Source: Pseudomonadota bacterium
GTDB taxonomy: Bacteria > Pseudomonadota > Alphaproteobacteria > Sphingomonadales > Sphingomonadaceae
Direction of reading: 5' to 3'
DNA length: 5,479 nucleotides
Assembly: GCA_030271565.1 (NCBI GenBank)
Contig: JARXKR010000150.1
Location: forward strand, 1 to 5,479
Under the pieces are notes generated by a model. That model saw only the letters and a list, made by a program, of their open reading frames with translations. It ran no database searches and was not told the origin of the DNA. Each line of letters opens with the position of its first letter. Within the stretch, counting starts at the first letter, position 1. Shown in pieces: positions 1 to 5,441 of this stretch. Position numbers and translations under genes: made by a program.

Positions 1-620
1 ACGCTGAGATCGCGCAGCCCGCCCTCGACGAATTTCAGCACCTCGTTGCGGCGGCTTTCGGGGCGGATGAAGTCGGGATTGGCGGCGTAATGATCGAGCA
101 GCGGCTGCGCATAGTTCGACAGCTTGAAGAACCAGCTTTCCTCGGCCGTCCATTCGACCGGGGTGCCTTGGGGGGAGAGCTTGTCGCCCCCTGCCCCGTC
201 AGTCAGCTCCTTTTCCTCGTAGAACGCCTCGTCGCGGACCGAATACCAGCCCTCGTAGCGATCGAGATAGAGATCGCCATTGGCCTTCATCGCCTCCCAG
301 ATTGCAACACTGGCTTCGTGGTGCGCGGGCTCTGTAGTGCGAATGAAGCGATCATAGGATATGTTAAGTTTGTCGCACATGTCTTTAAAGAAGCCAGACA
401 TTTCGTCGCACAGTGCCTGCACCTCGACGTCTTGCTCGCGTGCGGTCTGGACCATCTTGAGGCCGTGCTCGTCGGTCCCGGTGGTGAAGCGCACATCGCG
501 GCCCTGCATCCGCTGGAACCGTGCAATCGCATCCGCAGCGACCGCTTCGTATGCGTGGCCGATGTGCGGGCGCCCGTTCGGGTAAGCGATGGCGGTGGTG
601 ATGTAATAGGGTTCGGCCAT
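1..620 (-). CDS. metG: Methionyl-tRNA synthetase, N-terminal part (cut by window edge)
   Basis: Class I aminoacyl-tRNA synthetase that charges tRNA-Met with methionine in the cytoplasm. About 206 codons from the ATG at 620 are present and the frame is still open at base 1, so some 40% of a usual enzyme of about 515 residues is seen. The N-terminus reads MAEPYYITTAIAYPNG and is followed by the HIGH signature as His-Ile-Gly-His (residues 19-22), GTDEHG (48-53), GWYSVRDEAFY (124-134) and EESWFFKLS (160-168). The KMSKS loop and anticodon-binding domain lie outside. The connective region (about 127-160) has no cysteines, which places it with the MetRS type lacking a zinc knuckle. It follows holB by 26 bases and has only a weak, distant AGAAAG upstream. 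An in-frame TTG at 650, overlapping the holB stop, is an alternative start that would add ten residues. The family call is secure; the start is moderately sure. Confidence 0.96.
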   Translation of the reverse strand, partial: MAEPYYITTAIAYPNGRPHIGHAYEAVAADAIARFQRMQGRDVRFTTGTDEHGLKMVQTAREQDVEVQALCDEMSGFFKDMCDKLNISYDRFIRTTEPAHHEASVAIWEAMKANGDLYLDRYEGWYSVRDEAFYEEKELTDGAGGDKLSPQGTPVEWTAEESWFFKLSNYAQPLLDHYAANPDFIRPESRRNEVLKFVEGGLRDLS

Positions 621-646
621 GGCCGGCGTAGCGCTTTCTGTCTGGG

Positions 647-1606
647 TCAAGCCGTCTCTCTAGGCATGGCCAGCGTAGCCAGCAAGGCCCCGAGTTCCAT
701 CGCGACCAGCCCGGGATCGAAGTTGTAAGTCGGCAATTGCGCGCCGAGCCGGACCAGTTGCCCGTGCGCCTCGATCACCCGGCCATCGCGCGCAGCCTCT
801 TGCCCGAGCTGCGCCGCGACTACCGCGCGGGCGAGATCGACCGCCGCTTGCTGGCGCTCGCGGTCGGGCCGCGCGCCGATTTCCTCGGCGAGCGCGCCCC
901 GCAAGGCGAAGTGATCATCGCCCTCATCGATCAGGCGGAGCATCAGCTGGTGCAATGCACCGAGGTCTTGCGTAAGAAATTCAAGCGCAGCACCCGGGGA
1001 ACCCTCGGCGGCGGCAATCGCAGCAGCGCGGGTTTCGGCATCGGCTTCTGGCGCAGAGTCGCGGAGGATGACTTCGATCTGATCGTCCGGGAGCGGGGCA
1101 AAGCGCAGCACCCGGCAGCGCGAACGCAGGGTCGGCAAGAGTCGCCCGAGCCGGTGCGTGACGAGCAGGAAGAAAGTGCCCACGGGCGGTTCCTCCAAGC
1201 TCTTGAGCAAGGCATTGGCGGCGTTCTTTTCAAGGTCGTCGGCGGGGTCGATGATCACCACACGGCGGCTGCCGAGCGTCGGCCGGGTCGTCAGGCGGCG
1301 CTGGAGCGTGCGTACCTCGTCGATTGGGATCGAGCGTTTGCGCTTGTAAGGCTGGCCATCCTCGCGCTTTTTGACCTCTTCCTTGTTCTCGGGCGGATGC
1401 TCGGGGATCAGGATATCGGGGTGCATTTCGACCGGGGGCTGCGCAGCGCCGGGTTCGGCCACCAGCTGCGCCGCCGCAGCCCGCGCAAACTGCGCTTTGC
1501 CGAGGCCTTTGAGCCCGGTCAGGATCCACGCATGGTGCATCCGCGCCGAACCCATCGCGCTGTGCCATTCGCGCCAGGCGAGGTCGTGGCCGATCAGTTC
1601 GGTCAT
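647..1606 (-). CDS. holB: DNA polymerase III subunit delta prime (clamp loader)
   Basis: Cytoplasmic subunit of the clamp loader that opens the beta sliding clamp and places it on primed DNA. The protein has 319 residues, close to the family norm. It shows a P-loop-like GLKGLGKA (31-38) in which the usual Ser/Thr after Lys37 is Ala, a Walker-B-like VVIIDPADDL (116-125), the family block NAANALLKSLEEPP (128-141) and the SRC motif Ser162-Arg163-Cys164 that in clamp loaders supplies an arginine finger to the neighbouring ATPase subunit. The altered P-loop fits delta prime, which is not the ATP-hydrolysing subunit. The zinc-binding cysteines found between P-loop and Walker B in E. coli delta prime are absent; a charged Lys/Glu-rich stretch (about 73-91) stands there. 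The frame is open far upstream, but the start is set at the ATG of the ATGA overlap with the tmk stop, because residues before it are an Arg-rich shadow of tmk. The Shine-Dalgarno sequence is weak, so coupling to tmk translation is likely. Confidence 0.95.
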   Translation of the reverse strand: MTELIGHDLAWREWHSAMGSARMHHAWILTGLKGLGKAQFARAAAAQLVAEPGAAQPPVEMHPDILIPEHPPENKEEVKKREDGQPYKRKRSIPIDEVRTLQRRLTTRPTLGSRRVVIIDPADDLEKNAANALLKSLEEPPVGTFFLLVTHRLGRLLPTLRSRCRVLRFAPLPDDQIEVILRDSAPEADAETRAAAIAAAEGSPGAALEFLTQDLGALHQLMLRLIDEGDDHFALRGALAEEIGARPDRERQQAAVDLARAVVAAQLGQEAARDGRVIEAHGQLVRLGAQLPTYNFDPGLVAMELGALLATLAMPRETA

Positions 1607-2238
1607 GCCGCGCCCAGCAATGGGGCCAGCGCTGCCATGATCTCGCGATGGACTGCATTGGCATCCGGATCGCCTGAAATTCGGGCAAAGCGCGCTGGCT
1701 CGGCATCGGCAAGCGCCCCAAAGGCCTGCGCCACGCGGGCGTGATAAGCGGCATCGCGGCCGCCTATCCGGTCGGCGGCATCGCCATCGCGCGCGGTTGC
1801 ACGTGCGGTGGCAGTCTCCGGCGAAACTTCGACCAGCAGCGTCAGGTCGGGGAGCAAACCTTGACTGCCGACCCGGTGCAGCGCCATCACGTCGGCATCG
1901 CCCAGTCCGCCTGCGCCGCCCTGGTACGCCCGGCTTGAATCGACGAACCGGTCGCAGATAACCCATTGTCCGGCTTCGAGCGCGGGCACGATCAGCCGCT
2001 CGACATGGTCGGATCGCGCGGCGGCGAACAGCAGCGCCTCGGCGCGCGGATGCCAGCCCTCGCCCGCCGTGCCGAGCAGCAGGTTGCGGATCGCTTCGGC
2101 TCCGGGGGTGCCGCCCGGTTCCCGCGTGATAACGCATGTGATCCCGCGCGCAGCCAGTGCATCGGCCAGCAGGTGCGCCTGCGTGCTCTTGCCCGCCCCC
2201 TCCCCGCCCTCGAATGCGATAAATTTGCCGCGCGTCAT
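1603..2238 (-). CDS. tmk: Thymidylate (dTMP) kinase
   Basis: Phosphorylates dTMP to dTDP with ATP, an essential cytoplasmic step of dTTP synthesis. The 211 residues match the usual length. Motifs in order: P-loop EGGEGAGKST (10-19), REPGGTP (39-45) of the dTMP site, AAARSDHV (72-79), DRFVDSSRAYQGG (96-108) corresponding to the DR[YF/H] block that binds the nucleotide, and the strand DLTLLVEVSPE (131-141) followed by the LID region with Arg146, Arg150 and Arg157. A P-loop without an internal arginine and an arginine-bearing LID fit the bacterial (type II) enzyme. The ATG lies in an ATGA overlap with the carboxypeptidase stop and is preceded by AGGG with 8 bases of spacing, which supports this start. 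The downstream holB begins in the same way, so the two replication genes are translationally linked. Confidence 0.97.
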   Translation of the reverse strand: MTRGKFIAFEGGEGAGKSTQAHLLADALAARGITCVITREPGGTPGAEAIRNLLLGTAGEGWHPRAEALLFAAARSDHVERLIVPALEAGQWVICDRFVDSSRAYQGGAGGLGDADVMALHRVGSQGLLPDLTLLVEVSPETATARATARDGDAADRIGGRDAAYHARVAQAFGALADAEPARFARISGDPDANAVHREIMAALAPLLGAA

Positions 2239-3386
2239 GCGAATAGCCCTAGCAGGCCATTGACGATCCTGTCGATTGGCCCGGCCACTTCGACCGCCGA
2301 CAATGTCACCAATGGCAGCGTGTGGTCTGGCTGACCGGCGATATGCAGCTCGAGCCGGGCAACTTGCTGGCCCTTGCCAAGCGGCGCGCGCAGGGGGCCA
2401 TCGTAGACAATCCGTCCGCTGACTTTTGCAGGCGAACCTTTGGGCAGGCTGAGGGCAAAGCCGCGAGGCACACTCAGGTTGACGCTACGCGCTGCGCCGC
2501 CTTGCACCTTTGCCGAACCGACGAGGTAACCGGGTGCGAGGAATGCCCGGTTATCCCAATTCCCATAACCCCATTCGGCCAAAGCCCTGGCCGCCGCAGC
2601 CCGGCCCGGCTCGGTCGCGGCATGTCCGATGACCAGCACCAGCCGGCGATTGTCGCGGCTTACAGATCCGAGGAAGTTGAAGCCCGCCTCAAAGCTGTGC
2701 CCGGTCTTGATCCCGTCCGCCCCCGGCAGCGGCCCGGCGAAAGGATCGTGGCTGCGCAAAGTCGAACCGCGCCAGACCATCGAGGGATGCCCGAAATAGC
2801 GGCGGTACAGTTCCGGGTGACCCTCAATCAGCGCGAGCGCGAGGTGCACCAGATCGTTCGCAGTCACATAGGTCCGGCCACCATCCGGAAAGCCGTTGGC
2901 GCTGGCGAAATGGCTGCCGCTCATGCCCAGCTCGGCGGCGCGGGCATTCATAACCGCGGTCCACGCATCGAGCGAGCCCAGCGCGCCTTCGGCCAAAACT
3001 ACTGCGGCATCGTTGGCCGAGACTGTAGTGGTGCCCATCAAGAGATCGCGCACGCTGACTTTTTCGCCGCCGTGCAAGGTAAGCGAGGTGCCCCTGCCGG
3101 CCCAGCGCCGCGCGGTCTCGGGGCGAACGGTAATCAGCGCATCCTCATGCAGCTTCCCCGCTTCGATCAGGTCGAACGCGATCAGCGCAGTCATTGCCTT
3201 GGCCATTGATGCGGGCACGAAGCGCTTATCGGCAGCGCGCGCGTAAAGCACCTGGCCCGAGCTCAGGTCGGCAAGTAGCGCAATCGGAGCATCGACAGGC
3301 GGAGCAATATCGACGGTAGTAACAGTGGCATCGGCCAGTCCGGGCAGGACCAGCGCAATTATCAGCATCCAACGTGGCTTGGTCAA
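2235..3386 (-). CDS. D-alanyl-D-alanine carboxypeptidase, PBP5/6 type (peptidase S11)
   Basis: Periplasmic penicillin-binding protein of the DacA/DacC family that removes the terminal D-Ala from peptidoglycan stem peptides and so limits cross-linking. The protein has 383 residues. It has a hydrophobic N-terminal signal segment (about 7-20), the active-site tetrad Ser60-Met-Ala-Lys63 in PASMAKAMTAL, the SxN motif Ser123-Ala-Asn125 and the KTG triad at 227-229 in DGIKTGHSFEAG. From about 285 to 365 comes the C-terminal PBP5-type beta domain, and the last residues (IDRIVNGLLGLF) look like the amphipathic membrane anchor of the family. The usual SMTK or SMSK tetrad is SMAK here. I chose the TTG at 3386 because AGGGG sits 7 bases before it; the in-frame ATG at 3368 (codon 7) has no such site and would shorten the basic N-region of the signal peptide. 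It lies 35 bases after rlpA and overlaps tmk by 4. Which dac paralogue it is cannot be told. Confidence 0.95.
   Translation of the reverse strand: MTKPRWMLIIALVLPGLADATVTTVDIAPPVDAPIALLADLSSGQVLYARAADKRFVPASMAKAMTALIAFDLIEAGKLHEDALITVRPETARRWAGRGTSLTLHGGEKVSVRDLLMGTTTVSANDAAVVLAEGALGSLDAWTAVMNARAAELGMSGSHFASANGFPDGGRTYVTANDLVHLALALIEGHPELYRRYFGHPSMVWRGSTLRSHDPFAGPLPGADGIKTGHSFEAGFNFLGSVSRDNRRLVLVIGHAATEPGRAAAARALAEWGYGNWDNRAFLAPGYLVGSAKVQGGAARSVNLSVPRGFALSLPKGSPAKVSGRIVYDGPLRAPLGKGQQVARLELHIAGQPDHTLPLVTLSAVEVAGPIDRIVNGLLGLFA
2247..2250 (-). promoter_or_regulatory. tmk: Shine-Dalgarno sequence of tmk
   Basis: AGGG on the minus strand, 8 bases before the tmk ATG, sits inside the last codons of the carboxypeptidase gene. 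With the ATGA overlap it supports reinitiation or independent initiation at tmk. Confidence 0.55.
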
Positions 3387-3393
3387 ACGCCAT

Positions 3394-3398
3394 CCCCT
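3394..3398 (-). promoter_or_regulatory. Shine-Dalgarno sequence deciding the TTG start of the carboxypeptidase gene
   Basis: AGGGG on the minus strand lies 7 bases before the TTG at 3386, a near-ideal spacing. The next in-frame ATG, at 3368, has no purine-rich site at a suitable distance. This favours TTG as the true start. Confidence 0.65.
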
Positions 3399-3411
3399 GC
3401 GCAGCGCGGGG
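3394..3411 (-). promoter_or_regulatory. Inverted repeat enclosing the Shine-Dalgarno sequence
   Basis: Between the rlpA stop and the carboxypeptidase start, the minus strand reads CCCC-GCGC-T-GCGC-A-GGGG. CCCC and GGGG form outer arms and the two GCGC blocks inner arms, with one bulged A and an inner loop that must open to about three to five bases. The GGGG arm is the Shine-Dalgarno core of the next gene. There is no T-run after it, so it does not look like a terminator. A role in hiding the ribosome site is inference; the symmetry is directly visible. Confidence 0.45.
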
Positions 3412-3421
3412 GGAGTACTGC

Positions 3422-4342
3422 CTAGTCCGCGCGCTGGATTCGGGCGTCGCTATACCCTGCGGCCCTGGCCTTCGCCAGCGCGGCCTTGGCTTGGGCTTCG
3501 GTTGCAAACGGCCCCATCCGCACGCGCCACAGCTTGCCTGCCGAGCTCACCGCGCCGCCGATCTTGCGGGCGGCGGAATCGGCGTTGGCGCGATCCGAGA
3601 AGGCGCCAACCTGCACCGCAAACTTGCCGTGGATGGCGGGCTTGGGTGCAGGCGTCGGCGCTGGTGTTGGTGAGGGCGCCGGTGCCGGTGCCGCTGGCCT
3701 GACTTTGCCGGGTTTGACCTTGATCGGAGCCGGAAGAGAGGTCGCGCTGGCTTCGGGCATCGGCACCGGCGCGGGACGGACAGTGCCGTCCTGCTGGTCG
3801 AGCTTGCGGCTGAGCACCACCAGCAGCGACTTGGGTGTATCCATCCGCGCCGGGGCGGGCTGGCCCATGCGCAGCAGCGCGCGATCCTGTTCAATCGGAT
3901 TCATCCGCCGCACGCGCACGGCGGCGCGGGGGTTTCCACCAATGCCAAGCTGGGCAGCGGCACCGGGCGACAATTGGACCAGCGCCCTGCCGCTCATCGG
4001 CCCACGCCGCTCGACCCGGACCAGCACGGTCTTTCCGGTATCGAGCGCGGTGACCTCGATATAACTCGGCAGCGGCAAAGTGCGGTGTGCGGCGGAGACC
4101 GAAGCTCCGCCTTCCGCGCCGACCGCGGCATAGCCAACCGCGTCGTAATTCATCGTGTCCGATGGCGAATAAGTGATGCCGTCCACAGTGAACGGCGCGC
4201 CCAGCACCATCGGGAAATCGGCGGAAGGACCACCGCCCGCCGCAGCGCTCTGCCCGGCATCATAAGGCCGCGCTCCGACGCCGCATGCTGCGAGCAGGCT
4301 CAGCGCCGCGAGCGGCAGGAATTTCTCAGCGGGCAATCTCAT
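3422..4342 (-). CDS. rlpA: RlpA-like septal lipoprotein with degenerate double-psi beta-barrel and SPOR domain
   Basis: Predicted lipoprotein of 306 residues. An N-terminal signal ends in the lipobox LAAC with Cys20 as the lipidation site. A double-psi beta-barrel like that of RlpA spans about 53-150: SAAHRTLPLPSYIEV (with His86), VLVRVERRGP (106-115) and the strand before GAAAQLGI are recognisable. A Pro/Ala linker (216-237) leads to a SPOR domain (238-306, GKFAVQVGAFSDRANADSA, then LWRVRMGPF), which in this family binds denuded glycan at the division septum. Classical RlpA cleaves such glycan, but here the ASWYG and TANGExYD segments are missing or shortened and the NDRGP motif reads ERRGP, so enzymatic activity is doubtful. 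I chose the ATG at 4342, giving a 17-base overlap with mltB and a GGGG 10 bases upstream. An in-frame TTG at 4348 would add two residues. The product is probably in the outer membrane facing the periplasm. Family is well supported; function as an enzyme is not. Confidence 0.88.
   Translation of the reverse strand: MRLPAEKFLPLAALSLLAACGVGARPYDAGQSAAAGGGPSADFPMVLGAPFTVDGITYSPSDTMNYDAVGYAAVGAEGGASVSAAHRTLPLPSYIEVTALDTGKTVLVRVERRGPMSGRALVQLSPGAAAQLGIGGNPRAAVRVRRMNPIEQDRALLRMGQPAPARMDTPKSLLVVLSRKLDQQDGTVRPAPVPMPEASATSLPAPIKVKPGKVRPAAPAPAPSPTPAPTPAPKPAIHGKFAVQVGAFSDRANADSAARKIGGAVSSAGKLWRVRMGPFATEAQAKAALAKARAAGYSDARIQRAD
3632..3697 (-). repeat. rlpA: Low-complexity Pro/Ala/Thr linker coding tract in rlpA
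   Basis: These 22 codons encode an almost pure run of Pro, Ala, Thr, Ser and Lys, with recurring Pro-Ala and Pro-Thr-Pro-Ala units. On the DNA it shows as imperfect GGTGCC and GGCGTTGG-like units. It separates the barrel domain from the SPOR domain and is probably a flexible spacer. Such tracts vary in length between strains. Confidence 0.7.
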
Positions 4343-5441
4343 CTGCAAGCAACCCCACGGATAGTGCGTAGTAGTTCGAGCAGTTATAATGCAGGATAAC
4401 GCGATAATTCCCGGTTAACAGGAATGCACCATTCCCCGCGCCGTCTGGTTCGAACAGCGTCGCCATGGTGGAATCGTCGATCGGCGCCTGCGGGGAAAGC
4501 CCCAACGCCTTCCATTCACCGACCGTGCGCCAGGCCGAATGGCGGGCATGGACTGCGCGGCAGCTTGGAGCCTCGAGCTTCTCAGGCAGCGCGCTGCGGT
4601 CGAACGCGGTCGGCATCGAAACCCGCACACCCCATGGTTCGCCGCGCTTCCACCCGGCATCGCGGAAATAGTTGGCGATCGAGGCCAGCGTATCGGCGCG
4701 GCTGTTCCAGATGTCGGCGCGGCCATCGCCGTCCCCATCGCGGGCGAGGCGCAGGTAAATCGTTGGCAGAAACTGCGGATTGCCAAACGCCCCGGCCCAG
4801 CTTCCGGTCATCTGGCTGCGCGGCACGCCGCGGTCGGCCATCTTCATCAGCGCGATGAATTCATCGGCAAACAACTGACGGCGGCGGCCTTCATAGGCGA
4901 GCGTCGCGAGCGAGCGCGGCAGGTCGAAATCGCCTTTAACCTTGCCGTAGAAAGTCTCGTGGCCCCAGATCGCCATCAGGATCTTGGCGGGAACGCCGTA
5001 CTCGGCTTCGATCCGGGGGGTCAGAATTGAGCTGCTGGCAAGCATGTCGCGCCCGCCGTTGATCCGCGCGGCGTCGACGTGGTCACGGTAATAGGGCCAG
5101 AATGCCGGTGGCGAATTGGGCGTGCTGCCCGGTTGCGCCCGGTCGAGCGCGATCACCCGGGGATTGACGGTCAGACCAGAGGTCATCGCCGCGATAGTCG
5201 CCTCGCGCACCCCTTCGCTGCGGGCACGCGCGCCGAGCAGCTGGAGATAGCCCTGAAATCCCGCCCCCTCGTCAGCGCTAGCTTGGGCTGCCTGGATCGG
5301 CAGCGGCAGCGGCAATGGCTGAACCACCGGGCTCGAAGCCGTCGGCCCGACCTGCGCCGGAACCGCGCTTTGCGGCACCGACAGCAAGGCTGCCGCGAGC
5401 ACGGGCGCGGCAATCAACTTGATGATACGGGCACGGTCCAT
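4326..5441 (-). CDS. mltB: Lytic murein transglycosylase, MltB family
   Basis: Cleaves the glycan strand of peptidoglycan between MurNAc and GlcNAc, forming 1,6-anhydro-MurNAc, in the periplasm. The protein has 371 residues. It has a Sec-type signal peptide (hydrophobic core 9-22, likely cleavage after Ala29 in VPA/Q) with no lipobox, so it is probably soluble, unlike lipoprotein MltB of E. coli. A Pro-Leu segment (38-50) precedes the catalytic domain: AIWGHETFYG (157-166) carries the expected catalytic Glu162, GSWAGAFGNPQFLPT (213-227) is the GSxAGAxGxxQFxPS block, and DGDGDGRADIW (235-245) resembles the calcium-binding EF-hand-like loop known from Slt35. The C-terminus (NYYALSVGLLADEIA) is the usual family ending, without a peptidoglycan-binding domain after it. 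The start is the ATG at 5441; its Shine-Dalgarno sequence is poor. It is the first of the six genes here, and its last codons overlap rlpA. Confidence 0.95.
   Translation of the reverse strand: MDRARIIKLIAAPVLAAALLSVPQSAVPAQVGPTASSPVVQPLPLPLPIQAAQASADEGAGFQGYLQLLGARARSEGVREATIAAMTSGLTVNPRVIALDRAQPGSTPNSPPAFWPYYRDHVDAARINGGRDMLASSSILTPRIEAEYGVPAKILMAIWGHETFYGKVKGDFDLPRSLATLAYEGRRRQLFADEFIALMKMADRGVPRSQMTGSWAGAFGNPQFLPTIYLRLARDGDGDGRADIWNSRADTLASIANYFRDAGWKRGEPWGVRVSMPTAFDRSALPEKLEAPSCRAVHARHSAWRTVGEWKALGLSPQAPIDDSTMATLFEPDGAGNGAFLLTGNYRVILHYNCSNYYALSVGLLADEIAR

Larger units (their letters stand above)
1..5441 (-). other. Probable operon mltB-rlpA-dac-tmk-holB-metG
   Basis: Six genes run in the same direction. 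Junctions are, in order: 17-base overlap, 35-base gap, 4-base ATGA overlap, 4-base ATGA overlap, and 26-base gap. None of the gaps can hold a full promoter plus terminator, so co-transcription is likely, although promoters inside coding sequence cannot be excluded. The transcript continues past base 1 with metG. Confidence 0.75.

Noticed and set aside
90..728. A plus-strand open frame of 212 codons opposite metG and the end of holB
   Set aside because: The opposite strand encodes conserved MetRS blocks across nearly the whole stretch, so this is a shadow frame.
737..1744. A long plus-strand open frame of 335 codons opposite holB and tmk
   Set aside because: It lies antisense to two genes with clear motifs, shows no recognisable domain, and long antisense frames are expected in GC-rich DNA.
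1607..2137. Extension of the holB frame upstream by 177 codons
   Set aside because: The added residues are Arg- and Ala-rich with no domain and overlap tmk in another frame; the ATGA overlap gives a normal HolB length.
2322..3209. A plus-strand open frame of 295 codons opposite the carboxypeptidase
   Set aside because: Antisense to a gene whose three active-site motifs are intact; the translation has no domain features and no ribosome site was seen.
3387..3421. Rho-independent terminator between rlpA and the carboxypeptidase gene
   Set aside because: The hairpin is not followed by a T-run and its arm is the ribosome site of the next gene, so a terminator is less likely than a translational role.
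3226..3507. A minus-strand frame spanning the rlpA-carboxypeptidase junction, with an ATG at 3393
   Set aside because: It reads as an Arg/Cys-rich shadow of both flanking genes, and its ATG lies within the spacer after the Shine-Dalgarno sequence of the TTG start.
3632..3697. Tandem repeat suggestive of a repeat array
   Set aside because: It is the coding tract of a Pro/Ala linker with imperfect short units, not spacer-separated repeats.
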